Assembly: GCA_030142905.1 (NCBI GenBank)
Contig: JASJOG010000427.1
Location: 62,001-126,000 of the forward strand
Source of the DNA: Heliopora coerulea
Taxonomy: Eukaryota; Cnidaria; Anthozoa; Scleralcyonacea; Helioporidae
Length of the DNA stretch: 64,000 bases
Direction: 5' to 3'
Position 1 is the first letter of the stretch, and each line of letters begins with the position of its first letter. The position numbers and the translations under genes are program-made. The notes under the pieces are model-generated. The model made no database searches. It was not told the DNA's origin and was given only the letters and a program-made list of their open reading frames with translations. Of the stretch, positions 21,182 through 31,870 are shown piece after piece.

Positions 21182-23640
21182 TCCGTTTCAATCCCATCGA
21201 CAACGACTGTTTGTTTTCGATTCAATTAAGAAACTAGTAATCCAATTAATGATGTAAGGATTAAGATTCGTTGATTTAAGTTTTTCGCATGCAATGTCAT
21301 GCGGGACAAAATCCAAAGCTTTACTAAAATCGAATGATATAACTCGAACAAAGTTAGCATCTTCGTCTAGCCATTTAAGCCAATAGTACTGACACTTAAT
21401 AAGTGCAGTTGTTGTATTAGTATTTTCTTTATAGGCAAACTGATCTTTACCTATCATTGAATTGGATTGTAATAAAATCTCTTGTTTAAAAATGATTTTT
21501 TCGATGAGTCTCATTACAATATTCGTCAATGATATAGGTATCGGGTTAATATTCGCAATTTTCCACAGCAAAGGAACACATTGCTGCTGTACTGAGGAGT
21601 TCAATACCTTGGCAAGTACCGGTGCGAGGTACTGTGAAAAGTCTCTTCACAAACAGTATGGAAGACCATCCGGACCTGTCGCAGTACGTCGTTGGTTTGC
21701 CGTGAATTTTTTAGCAGTACACACATCGACAACGAGGATACTGGTTCCATCTGGAATGAATAAAAGTTCTGGGATGGTGTAATGTATATCCGTATTAATC
21801 TTTTGAAAGTACCAATTTATAAAATGTGGATCAATAAAAGAGCTAATGCTGTGACTGTTAGTACTTCTACCAGTGATTTTGTTTACAGTATCCCACCATC
21901 CTTTTGACCCCTGACTCTACTTCCTGTTCGCATCACAAACAGCACGTAGTTGATTTTCACGAATGAGTCTACCCGTTTTTCAAGATCATTATTAGCTCCC
22001 CTTGCTATTTGCTTATTTCGTATCTTACATAAATGTCTAACAAGTGGAGTCATATAAGGTGGGTCACATGTAGAGACTTTGATCTTGATTAAAGGAAAAC
22101 ACTCATTAAACATTGCAACAATCGTATCATTAAGTAGGATAACTGCTTCGTCAACAACGTTACAGTTGTAAACTCTACTCCAATCGTACACTCTTAATTT
22201 ATTCCTCATATCATTCTTTCAATGGTCTCTAACATCTCTAAAATGTATATATTTCCTGTCTAGTCTTGCTAAGAGTCGAGAGTGACCATGACCGCAAAAT
22301 GGTCAGACCTTACCAAACCTTTGAAAACAGTAAGTTGTTTTCATAAATGTGGGCAGTTAGTCAAGAACACATCCAATACTCTCTGACCTCTAGTAGACTT
22401 CTTAACTAGTTGTTCCAGACTGTGCTGACCACTAAAATCTTGTATCCTGAATTGATTGATATCTCCAGCAATCATTATTCTTGCGCAAGGCTCAGAAAAT
22501 AAAATCTGCTCGCAGCTCTCAGATAAATGATCAAGTCGTTCAGATTCAGGGTAGACTGTATCAGGTGGATGATACACCACAGCAACATAATAGTTGTTAT
22601 TGTCTGAATTTCTCACCATATACTTTCTAAATTATTTTGCGAGAAAGTGAGACTCTTGCCTTTCCAATCACTCCGACACAATATACGAACCCCTCGACCA
22701 GGCCGTGAATTACAACAGTCTTTCCTTACACGAATATACCCATTTGGGCATATCAAACTCGATGGTATCTTGTTGTTAAGCCACGTCTCAGATGTGAGGC
22801 AGATGTCTACGTTGTTAGTAAGTATTTTGACGTTTAATGCAGAAGCAGCATCAGGTCTAGCCAATGATCTACCATTTATGACCAAGCATTTAGAAGCGGG
22901 AGGGCCAGGCTTAGAGAGCTTAACTGTTATTAAATTATCAGCATTACGCTTGTTTTTCTTTGATCTACATTTACGAGAAGAGATTCTAACTGGTGTTTGG
23001 GCCATTATACATATGTTGAATAATTCCCCTCTTGGGTCACTTTAATTCTCCGCTCAGTCCCTTCCCTAGCGTGTTCTTTTGATAGCCAAGGTTTGCAGTA
23101 AACAAACCTTGGCCAGAAATCTTTTTGCACCACTGAGCAGGCTGATGAAAGAATGCTGACTTTAGCTGAGATTGTCCCCTTGCGGCTAGCGTCGACTTTG
23201 AAAAATTGAAATATAAGTAGGTGTTATATTCCGTTGCTTAAGATAGGATAGAATTTCACACTCCTTCACACTTTCAGCAACTCCAGTTAGAAAAAATTTC
23301 GTTGTTTTATTTCGCTTTCGTTCTACTCCAATAACGCCTCCATCAATATCGCTAAACGACTCACTGGTTATTCGTGGTTGATTCTGCTGGATATTTCCGG
23401 GGGTATTATATGTTATGTTTTTCATTTTTATGCAAATTTTATTTGTGTCATGACGAAATGTTACCACTTCAGCATACGTTTGTTGATGTTCTCCCACTAT
23501 GATATGGTCGAGAATAGTGTTATCAGCAGCTGACAGATCACGTAGGCTAAATTTATCTTCGGGACAAACCACAATCACATCACTTGAAATCCCTTCAGGA
23601 AATTTTGAAGGTGCAAGCTAACTAATCACCGTGACAACAT
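21182..23640 (-). mobile_element. CR1/L2-like LINE, decayed and 3'-truncated (copy 1)
   Basis: In transcription order on the minus strand: 23578-23186 is an ORF1-like end; 23005-22613 begins an apurinic endonuclease-type region (VDICLTSETWLNNKIPSSLI, then CPNGYIRVRKDCC); 22619-22341 continues it with YYVAVVYHPPDT and RIMIAGDINQF; 22209-21883 is the endonuclease-RT linker; 21604-21188 is reverse transcriptase with PIPISLTNIVMRLIEKI, then FAYKENTNTTTALI and VISFDFSKALDFVPH. The sequence ends soon after, before the YxDD block, so the RT is catalytically incomplete. Frame changes and a changed KAFD motif (KALD) show decay. The copy at 57487-58795 is the same family. Confidence 0.75.
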
Positions 23641-23924
23641 GTTTGGTCTCAAATCCTAATAAGGTGTAAAATAGTACTAGTTTCATTTTCCAATAAGACT
23701 TATACTTAGAATTCAGGATATTGTATCAAAATCATACCCTGAGTAAACAAAGCCAGCAACAATTGTTTACGAAAAGTGAAATTTGCAAATTAAAGGATTC
23801 GGGAACAAAGTATGTTTCCATGGTAATTATAAAAAGTTGACTGGTCAGTACACCACTCTAGGTTATTTTAGGTCAGTAGACCACTAAGAAGACAGGTTAT
23901 TTTGTTCGCTTCGTGCTCACATGT

Positions 23925-24075
23925 TACTCTGAGGACGATTCTAAAATAGAGTCGAAACACTGCGCATCCTCACAGATATGGAAGAGCAGTAGTCCGGAAA
24001 TCCGAACATGCAAGTTCAAATCCAGCTCAAGTCGACTTTTCTAGTTGACTTGAGCAGTGTACGTCAATTTATGAA
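23925..24075 (+). mobile_element. tRNA-derived SINE
   Basis: GAGGACGATTCTAAAATAGA, then CGAAACACTGCG, then a tRNA-like end CAAGTTCAAATCCAGCTCAA, and a GTCGACTTTTCTAGTTGAC tail. The same segments in the same order make up the SINE copies at 34985-35400 and 55465-55540. Confidence 0.55.
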
Positions 24076-24835
24076 ATATTAAATAAGACAGCCGACTCTC
24101 AATTTGATTCAACCTCTTCAAATGGTGGTACAACCAAAATTATAAAGGAGGAGATACGTTATTTAACTCAGCAAGCGTGAAATTTGACGGTTATTAGGGT
24201 CGCTAGCGGTTTTTGGCTACCATATTTAATGTAGAATCTGAAAAACCAAGAAACTTCTCAATTAATGACTGACCCCAACAGGTGTTAATGAGTTAATATA
24301 TTAGCAACTGTTAGTGGAAACTAACAAAGGGAAAGGCATCGTACAATGAAAAAAATTGGTGGGTCCCAGGCTAATTTTTCACTGAATAGCGAATTTATCT
24401 ACTACTTACGGTATATTCAGGTATCCAAGGTATCCAGGTATCCAGGCTTTGAGCAACTGACCGAACAAGTGCATTTTAATGATGTTCGAAGTGTCTCTAG
24501 TTACATTGGAATTGCTGCTTTTTTTTTGTAAGGTTATGCATAGGCTTTTCCAATAAAAATTCAAATTCTGTCTTATAGTTTCTTGAAATGAAAAAAACTT
24601 CCAGAGAGTGCAAAAAACTTTCAACTAACGTCCCTTACTTACCAAAGGGGTAAGGGTTTTTGTGCTAGAAATACATCAGACGTCATGATGTATTTTGTCA
24701 AGAAAACTACAATAAGAAGTGCTTAGTATCGACCCTTTTCATTAAGAACTTAAGAATAACATCGAAGCCACCCAAAAGCAGATGATCACAACGTTATTTT
24801 AACTGCCATTAAAAGTTCCATTTTAAATATCTTAC
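24076..24835. repeat. Intron segment belonging to the duplicated exon module
   Basis: From about 24360 to the exon, this matches 36945-37780 in order (ATTTTTCACTGAAT, GTATATTCAGG/GTATATCCATCGG, AAACAAGTGCATTT, TAGGCTTTTCCAA). It shows that intron plus exon were copied as a unit. Confidence 0.6.
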
Positions 24836-24937
24836 CAATTTCTTTGATTTTCAGTTCACTGGAGTTCTCAAACTCAATCAGCTTATCATAATAAGGCTTG
24901 GTTACATCACCGGGTACGTTTAACATGCGTCTTTGAC
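24836..24937 (-). CDS. Small internal exon, type A, of the Death-domain/kinase gene
   Basis: 102 bp, phase 1 at both ends: acceptor TCTATTGCCAG, donor GTAAGATATTT. It encodes 34 residues containing VPGDVTKPYYDKLIEFENSS and ending KIKEI. It aligns with the exon at 37782-37877 (GVTKPYSDELIEDEESS...KIKGI) and the decayed copy at 34848-34939. No known domain; it is an acidic Tyr/Leu motif in what should be the linker between Death domain and kinase. It is the last visible exon before the kinase exon. Confidence 0.7.
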
Positions 24938-25928
24938 CTGGCAATAGATTAACCTCGATAAATAGTTGAACTTGATGTTACACTGCGTTGTTTAAAAATA
25001 TATGCAGAATGCCTACATGCATAAAATCTCACACAAATACAATTTTAAGAAAACGTGGTAGAATAATTACAGTGGGTAAATAAAAATGATGTAGAGTATT
25101 TATATCTTTCATTCAGAATATCTTCGTTCCCAGCCCTTCATTTGGTTTGAAGATAATTTTAGAAAGCAGTCAAAACAATTAAGCAGGATTTGAGCCGTAT
25201 AATGAAAGAATATTATCGTTTAAAATATGCCTACCATGGTTTTGAACGACTAAGTTCCATAGCAGTTACCCTACATAGTGGTTTTATTTAAAGTTGACCA
25301 GATTTAATAAAAATCATCGATTAGGCCTATAGTCGAAGTTCGGGATAGGATTAGAATTAGGTTAGTTGAGTCTGCGATTGTCTAATTAATTCTGGGGTCC
25401 GCTAAACCACACTTGACCCAAATACCTAATTCACCTCAAAGTGCTGTCCATCTACACGTGATGACTGAGTCGTCATCTAACATATGCACAAAAGCCGCAA
25501 AGACGTAAGCATCTCGCTAATGTCAAGTACTCGGTTAAATTTACAAATATTTTTACAGAGTTCTTTCGTTTTTAAGAGATTTGGAATAAACATCACTGCC
25601 ACTCAACAAAAACCACGACCAGCCGATAACTTAAAAAAGTATAAAATAAAACATATTCCGAAAAGTAGAGACATCTTGGAAAACTCAAGATATGAGTCAA
25701 AACAAGACGAGTATATGAGACTGTAATATTTCGACTTTATTACAAAGTCATCATCAGACAGAATGATTTAAAAAACAAACAAAATCTATATATACAGTGT
25801 GATGTGGACAACGGAAGTTAGGAATCCTATACCTGAGACATTAACACGACAGAACGCAACAAGCTTAGCTCATAACAAATCACACTCACTATGATCAAAA
25901 GTTCTACCAAAATATTAAAATGTCTTAC

Positions 25929-26009
25929 CAATTATTTCGTTTCCACGTTCAAAAGACTCCTCGTAGCTCAGCTCTTCAGAATAATGACCACTGCTTTTCG
26001 TTGAAGATC
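25929..26009 (-). CDS. Small internal exon, type B, of the Death-domain/kinase gene
   Basis: 81 bp, phase 1 at both ends: acceptor TTCGCTTCTGTAG, donor GTAAGACATTT. It encodes 27 residues including SSGHYSEELSYEESF and ending GNEII. It is a close relative of the exon at 35608-35691 and shares the Y-S-E-x-L...EES pattern with the type A exons. The acceptor tract lies against, and probably within, an antisense LINE fragment that starts at about 26012. Confidence 0.7.
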
Positions 26010-26011
26010 CT

Positions 26012-27040
26012 ACAGAAGCGAAACAGCCACTTTAACGTATTACAAATATCTGTAAACAGTCATAAGCAAACAAATACAATAATAATAGCTAATATTTTTC
26101 ACAGATATTTTACAGAATTGGGACCATCTTAGCTAATAAGCTGGCAAAACCAAGTAAATCATTCAAGTGCTGGATGAAGTCAGCTTTTCTAGGAGCTTTT
26201 TCGTTAGGAAAAGGATCACCTTTGAAAGTCTTGGAATGTATCATTAACCTGGATTGTTCTAAGGCTACTGGTTTCATACCACCAAGTGGTTTCATATATA
26301 CCAAGCGAAATGTCGTCTCCTATCTCCATAAGGACATGAAGCTGTTAGAGCAATTACAGTGACGGGCTACTAAGTTTATCTTGAATGATTACAGCACAGA
26401 GTATTAGGATCGATTAGTCAGGCTGAACTTACTTCCTGTGAATCATTGGCACGAGAACAAAGATCTCATTTACTTACACAAATACTTAAATGAGCCTTCG
26501 ACCACTGACGCATTTCGCTATATTTTTACTAAAGTTGCATCTGCGACGATATTATCAAAAATAATGTGCTCTTATAATCTGGTTTAGCGCACAATCAAAC
26601 GTTTAAATCTAGTTGTTTTAATAGAACAGTTGATCTTTGGAACTCGTTACCTGGCCGTATTCTTTCTATAAATTATTTCAATTCTTTTAAAGTGTCGCTC
26701 TGTAAACACTTACTTTAATATTTTACATCAAGACTTAAAATTAATGATATTTACACTTCGCGTATGAAGTGTACGAAATATCATGAACAATCCAATCTGG
26801 CTCTAAATTCTGCATGTCGTTGTTCGTTTTAGTTTTTCTTTTATCTGTATTTCTATTTTAAGTTTTCTTTTTAATGTAATGTGTACGTTTATGGTGACGT
26901 GCCTTGTTTGGGCCTTGGGCCTGTTGCGAGTCTCTCCTAACTGCATATTGTCTTATTTACATGTGTATCTACCTTTACTTTCCAATAATTGCAGTCAAAG
27001 CTCAATAAATTCAAATTCAGATTTAAATTTAAATATCAAC
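26012..27040 (+). mobile_element. CR1-like LINE with internal deletion
   Basis: The 5' part (KRNSHFNVLQISVNSH, then IANIFHRYFTELGP and GAFSLGKGSPLKVL...NLDCSKATG) is the start of an RT region. At about 26300 it jumps to the C-terminal part (HKDMKLLEQLQ, then RATKFILNDYS and LLPVNHWHENKDLIYLHKYLN, with stops). The catalytic palm is deleted. A 3' UTR with GGGCCTTGGGCCTGTTGCGA ends at CAATAAATTCAAATTCAGAT near 27020, a short repeated tail. Confidence 0.65.
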
Positions 27041-27059
27041 TGACGTTAAGTCTGTTCAA

Positions 27060-28660
27060 ACTTCACCAGAACATTTATATATTCCAGTATGTCATATATT
27101 TAACTCATCTCATGAAACGGGAATTGTTCCAGACATTTTGAAGGTACCTATAGTGACACCCATATTGAAAGTAGGCCCGCCCAGACGGGAGTGCAACTGG
27201 GACAGTTTGCTCCGGGCCCCAACCTCAAGAGGGGCCCCAGGCCCCGAGTGCAAAACTTCAGCAAAACATTTATATATCACAGTATGTCATATATTTAACT
27301 TATCTCTTTAGACGGGAATTGTTCCAGACATTTTGAAGGTACCTAAAGTGACACCCATATTAAAAGGTGCGGATAAGTCAGAAACTTCTAGTCAAAGAGC
27401 TGTGTCTGTGCTTTCTTCCTTTTTCCACAATTTTAGAAAAAATAGTTTGTGAGCAATTAATAAACTATCTTGAGGATAACCCCTTATTATATGAATTTCA
27501 ATTTGGATTTTGTAAAAGGATGAACATCACTATATCAATGGTACGTTTTACCCAACGATTATCGGAAGCAATCGACAAAGGTGAAATATCTCTTGGACTG
27601 TTTATAGATTTGTAGAAAGCTTTTGATACAGTCAATCACGACATATTATTGCAAAAGCTTTCTTATTATGGTACTTAGAGGGACAGAATTAGACTGGTTT
27701 CGAAATTGTTTAAATAATAGAAAGCAACATGTAGTTATTGGTGATAAAAATTCTCATTTTCTTCACATACTTTATGGTGTTTCTCAAGCATCTGTATTGA
27801 GACCAGTTCTTTTTCTCAGTTATGTTGTAAATGACGTTCATTACTTCACAAAGGTTATTCAGATAACCTGATTTGCTGATGATATGAATATTTTTTTCTC
27901 GGACAAGAGTGTTACAAAACTGGTATCTGCTATAAACAAAGAGCTTCGCTCACTAAAGGAATGGTTATTGGCCAACAGCTTAGCAGTTGACATCAAGAAA
28001 ACTAACTTTATGTGTTTTACTACAACACGGAAGAAAGCTCAGCAGGGTCTTTTTCTGTATTTCCATAAAGTTATTTGGAAAAAAACTGAGTAATGTTTCT
28101 CAACTAAAGTACCTTGGAATGTTCATCGATGAACATCTCAAGTGGAAATATCATCTACGATATATTTCAACTAAAATATCAAAGTCGATTGGAATAATAT
28201 ATAATGCTCGAAAATATTTCGATGTACGAGTTCGAAAACAATTATACAATTGTCTGATATTTTTTTTATCTGTATTATGTAGCAGTTGTATTGGGTAATA
28301 CCCATTCCTCTATTAAGAAACGTCTACACATCCTTCAAATACGAGTTTTACGTGCAATAACGTTTTCGTATTTCAGAGCAACTAGTAAGCCTCTTTTTGA
28401 CAAATTACATATATTGAGTATTTTCCACATAAATCAGCAACAGCTTGGTACATTGGTTTATAGACATCAAAACAGTTATCTTCCTGAAGTGTTTTTACAT
28501 TACTTGACTCCAGGTTCCACCGTCCTTAATTATAACACACGTTTTGCAGCAAACCAAAATCTTTATCTTACTAAGTGTCACTTAAATTACGGAAAGTTTG
28601 GTGTAAGGTTTCGCGCCAGTAAAGTTTGGAATTCTCTTCCTCTAGAGATTAAGTAATGCG
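27060..28660 (+). mobile_element. CR1-like LINE reverse transcriptase, decayed
   Basis: The plus strand has RT blocks: GTVPDILKV...VTPILKG (about 27120 and again about 27310), ILEKIVCEQLINYLEDNPLL (27435), the palm strand LGLFIDL then KAFDTVNHDILLQKLSYYG (27600-27670), GVSQASVLRPVLFL (27775), an FADDMNIFFS-type YADD block (27870), and the thumb and C-terminal connection (LKYLGMFIDEHLKWKYHLRYI, KVWNSLPLEIK) to 28656. Single stops and frameshifts interrupt it at least three times. The segment at 27065-27172 repeats at 27255-27365 around a G/C-rich insert. Confidence 0.75.
27173..27254. repeat. G/C-rich insert between direct LINE repeats
   Basis: GGGCCCCAACCTC, then AAGAGGGGCCCCAGGCCCCG interrupts a LINE, whose roughly 105-bp flanking sequence occurs on both sides. 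This resembles a hAT-end relic or an insertion with a long duplication. Confidence 0.45.
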
Positions 28661-30000
28661 CAACATTATCGCAATTCAGAAACAAGAAAAAGAAATTCCT
28701 CTTGTTCAATCAATAATTCTTATAATTTTGTTTATATTTAGTCACCCAATGATTATTGCTTATGTGGATCAAGTTGATAATAGTATTGTATTTAGCTAAT
28801 TTTATCGTTTATCTGCTATAATGTATACAAGTAAATGTGTTCTAATGATTAGCTTATTAGTGCCATTTAAACCTGCAGGTTTTTGTTCGTAAGCCACCAC
28901 AGATTTAATGTGCCAGTTTTGTGAAAATATATTAACCTGATCCTATATGGCATGATCGGAAGAGACATTAACACCCCCAAATAAAACTATTTGCTTATCG
29001 ACGTCGCTGTGTTCGACTAAAAGAAATTCTTCTGAAAAGGCATCTCTGAGCTGTTTTAGTTCGTCTGTTGTGGCTGGAAATAGATTAGAGCATTAGCGAA
29101 GAGTGGACTATTCCACAAAATTTAACATCTACTCCATCTAAAATTCAAAGAAAAGCATTTGCCTATCAGTAAGAAGTAGCTTATCCTCTACTCCAAAATC
29201 GAATCCCTGGCTTTGACCACCATATCACAATACGAGAAAGGAAAGGAATCTCGAATGGCACAGTCCAGACAGATTTTTTGGGTATTTGTATGTTTAGCCA
29301 CCATGGTAAAAAAAGGCAGACCGCGTTTTGACCTGGTTTATCGCATAAAAATGACAATAAACCATCTAGGTCGTGTTACCATACGTACTTGTTAAAAATG
29401 AATGTTTCTTGTTTCAATAGACTATTTTGAAAATCAAAAATCTACATCAAGATAAATCATTCACTAGTGTTTGATACTTAATCAAACTTGTTAGTGTTTC
29501 ACTCAATATACGCGACAGAAAAGCGTTTTACGAATTGAGTAAAATCTAATGAATTATTAATAAATTAGAAAAAGCAATATTGTAAAATCGTCGGGGATGA
29601 TTTTACAAAGAAAGCAACATCACTTATTTACACTTCTGTATATCCAATGTGCAAAAACATAATTTTTTAAATTCATAAATAATAACTTAGTTATATAAAA
29701 TATATAAAGCCCTCATCAAACACGCATGAAGGATGACCGTGAACTCCATCCCTCACATTTGTTTCATTGCTAACCCTCTCATCAACTCTAATCTTCAGTC
29801 ATCAAGTCTCACCAACTTTCTAACTGATTCAAACTTTCATCTGATTCGATGACAGTTTTTCCTTGTTTAACCATGTAATAACACAGTCTTATGTCATAAT
29901 GATAGTAAGCTGCGACCTCGTTTGACAGGATCAGTTGATGCTGATAACAGTTGCAACAACTCTCATATAACTGAAATTTGTATTTTAGAAGGGTGAGAGC
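28661..30000. other. Intronic DNA with no recognisable gene
   Basis: Short frames only. I see no domain, splice pair or repeat boundary, apart from the probable LINE 3' UTR just after 28660. Confidence 0.35.
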
Positions 30001-30445
30001 TTGGAGATATCTTGAGATAATAGATGAACGATTGTCAAGCTCTATCCTCAGAAAAACGATTTCTGAGCCCCAGACGGGGATCGAACCCTCAACCTTCTCA
30101 TGACCAGTGAGATGCTCTAACCATTGAGTTGCTAAGACTCAGATGGTGAGCTAAGGTGCAAGTTCGACATACGCGCGACCTGAGCGGAAGCCACTATATA
30201 TTAATAATGATATTTATTATAAAACATAAATTTCATCTATAACATTATTTACATATAGTTGCTTCCGCTTACGTCACAGATATGTCAAACTTACACCTTA
30301 GCTCACCATCTGAGTCTTGGTAGCTCAGTAGTTAGATCGCCTCACAAGTCATCACAAAGTCGTGGGTTCGATCCCCGTCTGGGGCTCAGAAATCGTTTTT
30401 CGGAGGATAGAGCTTGATGATCGTTCATCTATTATCTCAACTCTC
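30000..30445. mobile_element. Palindromic tRNA-derived foldback element
   Basis: Two arms of about 190 bp in inverse orientation enclose an AT-rich loop near 30195-30245. The right arm (plus) reads GAGTCTTGGTAGCTCAGTAG, then GGGTTCGATCCCCGTCTGGG, then CTCAGAAATCG, so it holds A-box and B-box promoter sequences of RNA polymerase III type. The left arm is its inverse with a few differences. Related arms occur at 1215-1372 and 12870-13115. Confidence 0.75.
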
Positions 30446-31620
30446 ATATAATTCTTATCTTTCAACCTCATCGGCTTTCATTCTCTAATAGTTGGTGTTT
30501 AAGACAAAATCCTGGGTTACAAAAGAATTTTACTCATTCACCTAAATGCTTTCTATTCCAGTTCGTTCACCAACGTCCATTTTTTCTATAACCTTAATAT
30601 TGAAGTGCCTATGAAGCGTAAATTAAGTTTCTTTTATTGAAAATAACTTTTGAAATAATAAAAGAATCTCTTCCTTTAGTTTTTCTATGCTTATTTTGTT
30701 CTTCAGATATTTCAATTGTTTCAATTTGTTTAATACGTAAATACGACTAACGGCAACATCATTTCGTTGTTACAGCATTTTGAGCAATAACAAAATTGAG
30801 CTACATCTCCGAGATTATTCAACGAAATCACTTGAAAGTTCACAACTGAACAGCTTCGCATTAAAATGTCAATACTTCAGTGATGTCTCTGCTTTTTGAT
30901 CCCTCAAATCCATAAAACATAATTCCTTGTTTGAAGTCAGCTAGTGGTCATTTTTGTTCACTATTACTCATGCATGTCGCTCAAGAATTTTATACATCAT
31001 GTCAGAAAATAGACACTGTACCATGCTTTATCACTGCAATATAGCAAAATTTATGTTGTAACGAGAAGGGCCTGGGAACTAGTGAATCATTGTGACAACA
31101 TTATTTTACTGTAAAGCTGGTTTCCTATCATGAACTGAATCGAAGGAAAATGTTTCAAGTTTTTTCGTGCAGTAATCTTCGACATATAACTAATTTTTAA
31201 ATGACTCAAAATGCTGTGGCAACAAAGTGACGTCTCAGATCATCTCGTTTACAAGTCAAACAACCGAAACATTTCCACAGTGAAATGGAAAAATGAAATA
31301 CTGTAGAAGGTTCCCCATTATATTTCAAGAGTTTTTCCAAATAAGACAAACTTAATTTTTGCTTTATTAGCACTTTAAAATCACTGAGCACTCGCGACTT
31401 GTACGTCAATGAAAATCTTTTCCTGAATGCCTTGATGTGCTTACCATGTATTGACTTAACCATTCTAGCAACTAAAGTGCGTACCACCTATTAAGATCAT
31501 AATTAAATTAACGGTTTGCATCGCAACCCGACTTTACCAAATGTAAAATCGGCCAGCAATGCGGGGTATCACATTAATAAGTAAACAATTTTCTTACGAC
31601 CACATTACCCGTTGGGCTAC
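30446..31620. other. Intronic DNA with no recognisable gene
   Basis: A 93-codon minus-strand frame at 31206-31487 is the longest. It resembles no family I know and shows no splice-site pair, so it is not called. Confidence 0.35.
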
Positions 31621-31683
31621 CCTTCCTTATATTTATATATATATATAAATATATATATGAAATAAATAAGCTTAAAATTCTGG

Positions 31684-31728
31684 GTTGTTACTCAGAGTTT
31701 CACGTCTCTTTGGACGATCATCAGACAA

Positions 31729-31729
<1 letters not shown>
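31684..31729 (-). ncRNA. Hammerhead ribozyme (PLE-type), intact
   Basis: The minus strand has the core CTGATGA, a stem II of CGTC/GACG closed by CAAAGA, then GAAAC. Stem III is a minimal AC/GT with a TCTGA loop, followed by A at the cleavage position. Stem I is GTTGT paired with ACAAC, five perfect pairs. Short-stem-III hammerheads are known from Penelope-like elements, and this one lies just 3' of a PLE. The base of stem II would be a U-U mismatch, as in the other copies here. Confidence 0.75.

Positions 31730-31733
<4 letters not shown>

Positions 31734-31762
<29 letters not shown>
31734..31762. repeat. (TA)n between two hammerhead motifs
   Basis: TA dinucleotide run. Confidence 0.9.
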
Positions 31763-31764
<2 letters not shown>

Positions 31765-31783
31765 TATTTTACAGTAAAATGCT

Positions 31784-31826
31784 GTCGCTACTCAGAGTTT
31801 CACGCGGTACGCGATCATCAGGCAAC
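31784..31826 (-). ncRNA. Hammerhead ribozyme (PLE-type), intact second copy
   Basis: The minus strand has CTGATGA, stem II CGCG/CGCG with loop TAC, GAAAC, minimal stem III AC/GT, and cleavage A. Stem I is GTTGC paired with GCGAC (one G-U). It is about 100 bp from the first copy, in the same orientation, with a (TA)n run between them. Confidence 0.75.
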
Positions 31827-31870
31827 TGACAGATTCGGTTCAACTATTCTTATTTACATGGGTTGTGACG

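Noticed and set aside
25735..25765. Hammerhead ribozyme on the minus strand (CTGATGA...AAAGTCGAAA)
   Set aside because: Stem II is good and a four-pair stem I can be drawn, but there is an extra base beside the core and no acceptable stem III. Kept only as a possible decayed copy.
31206..31487. 93-codon minus-strand frame as an exon of the long gene
   Set aside because: No phase 1 acceptor and donor pair flanks it, and the sequence has no similarity to the cassette exons.
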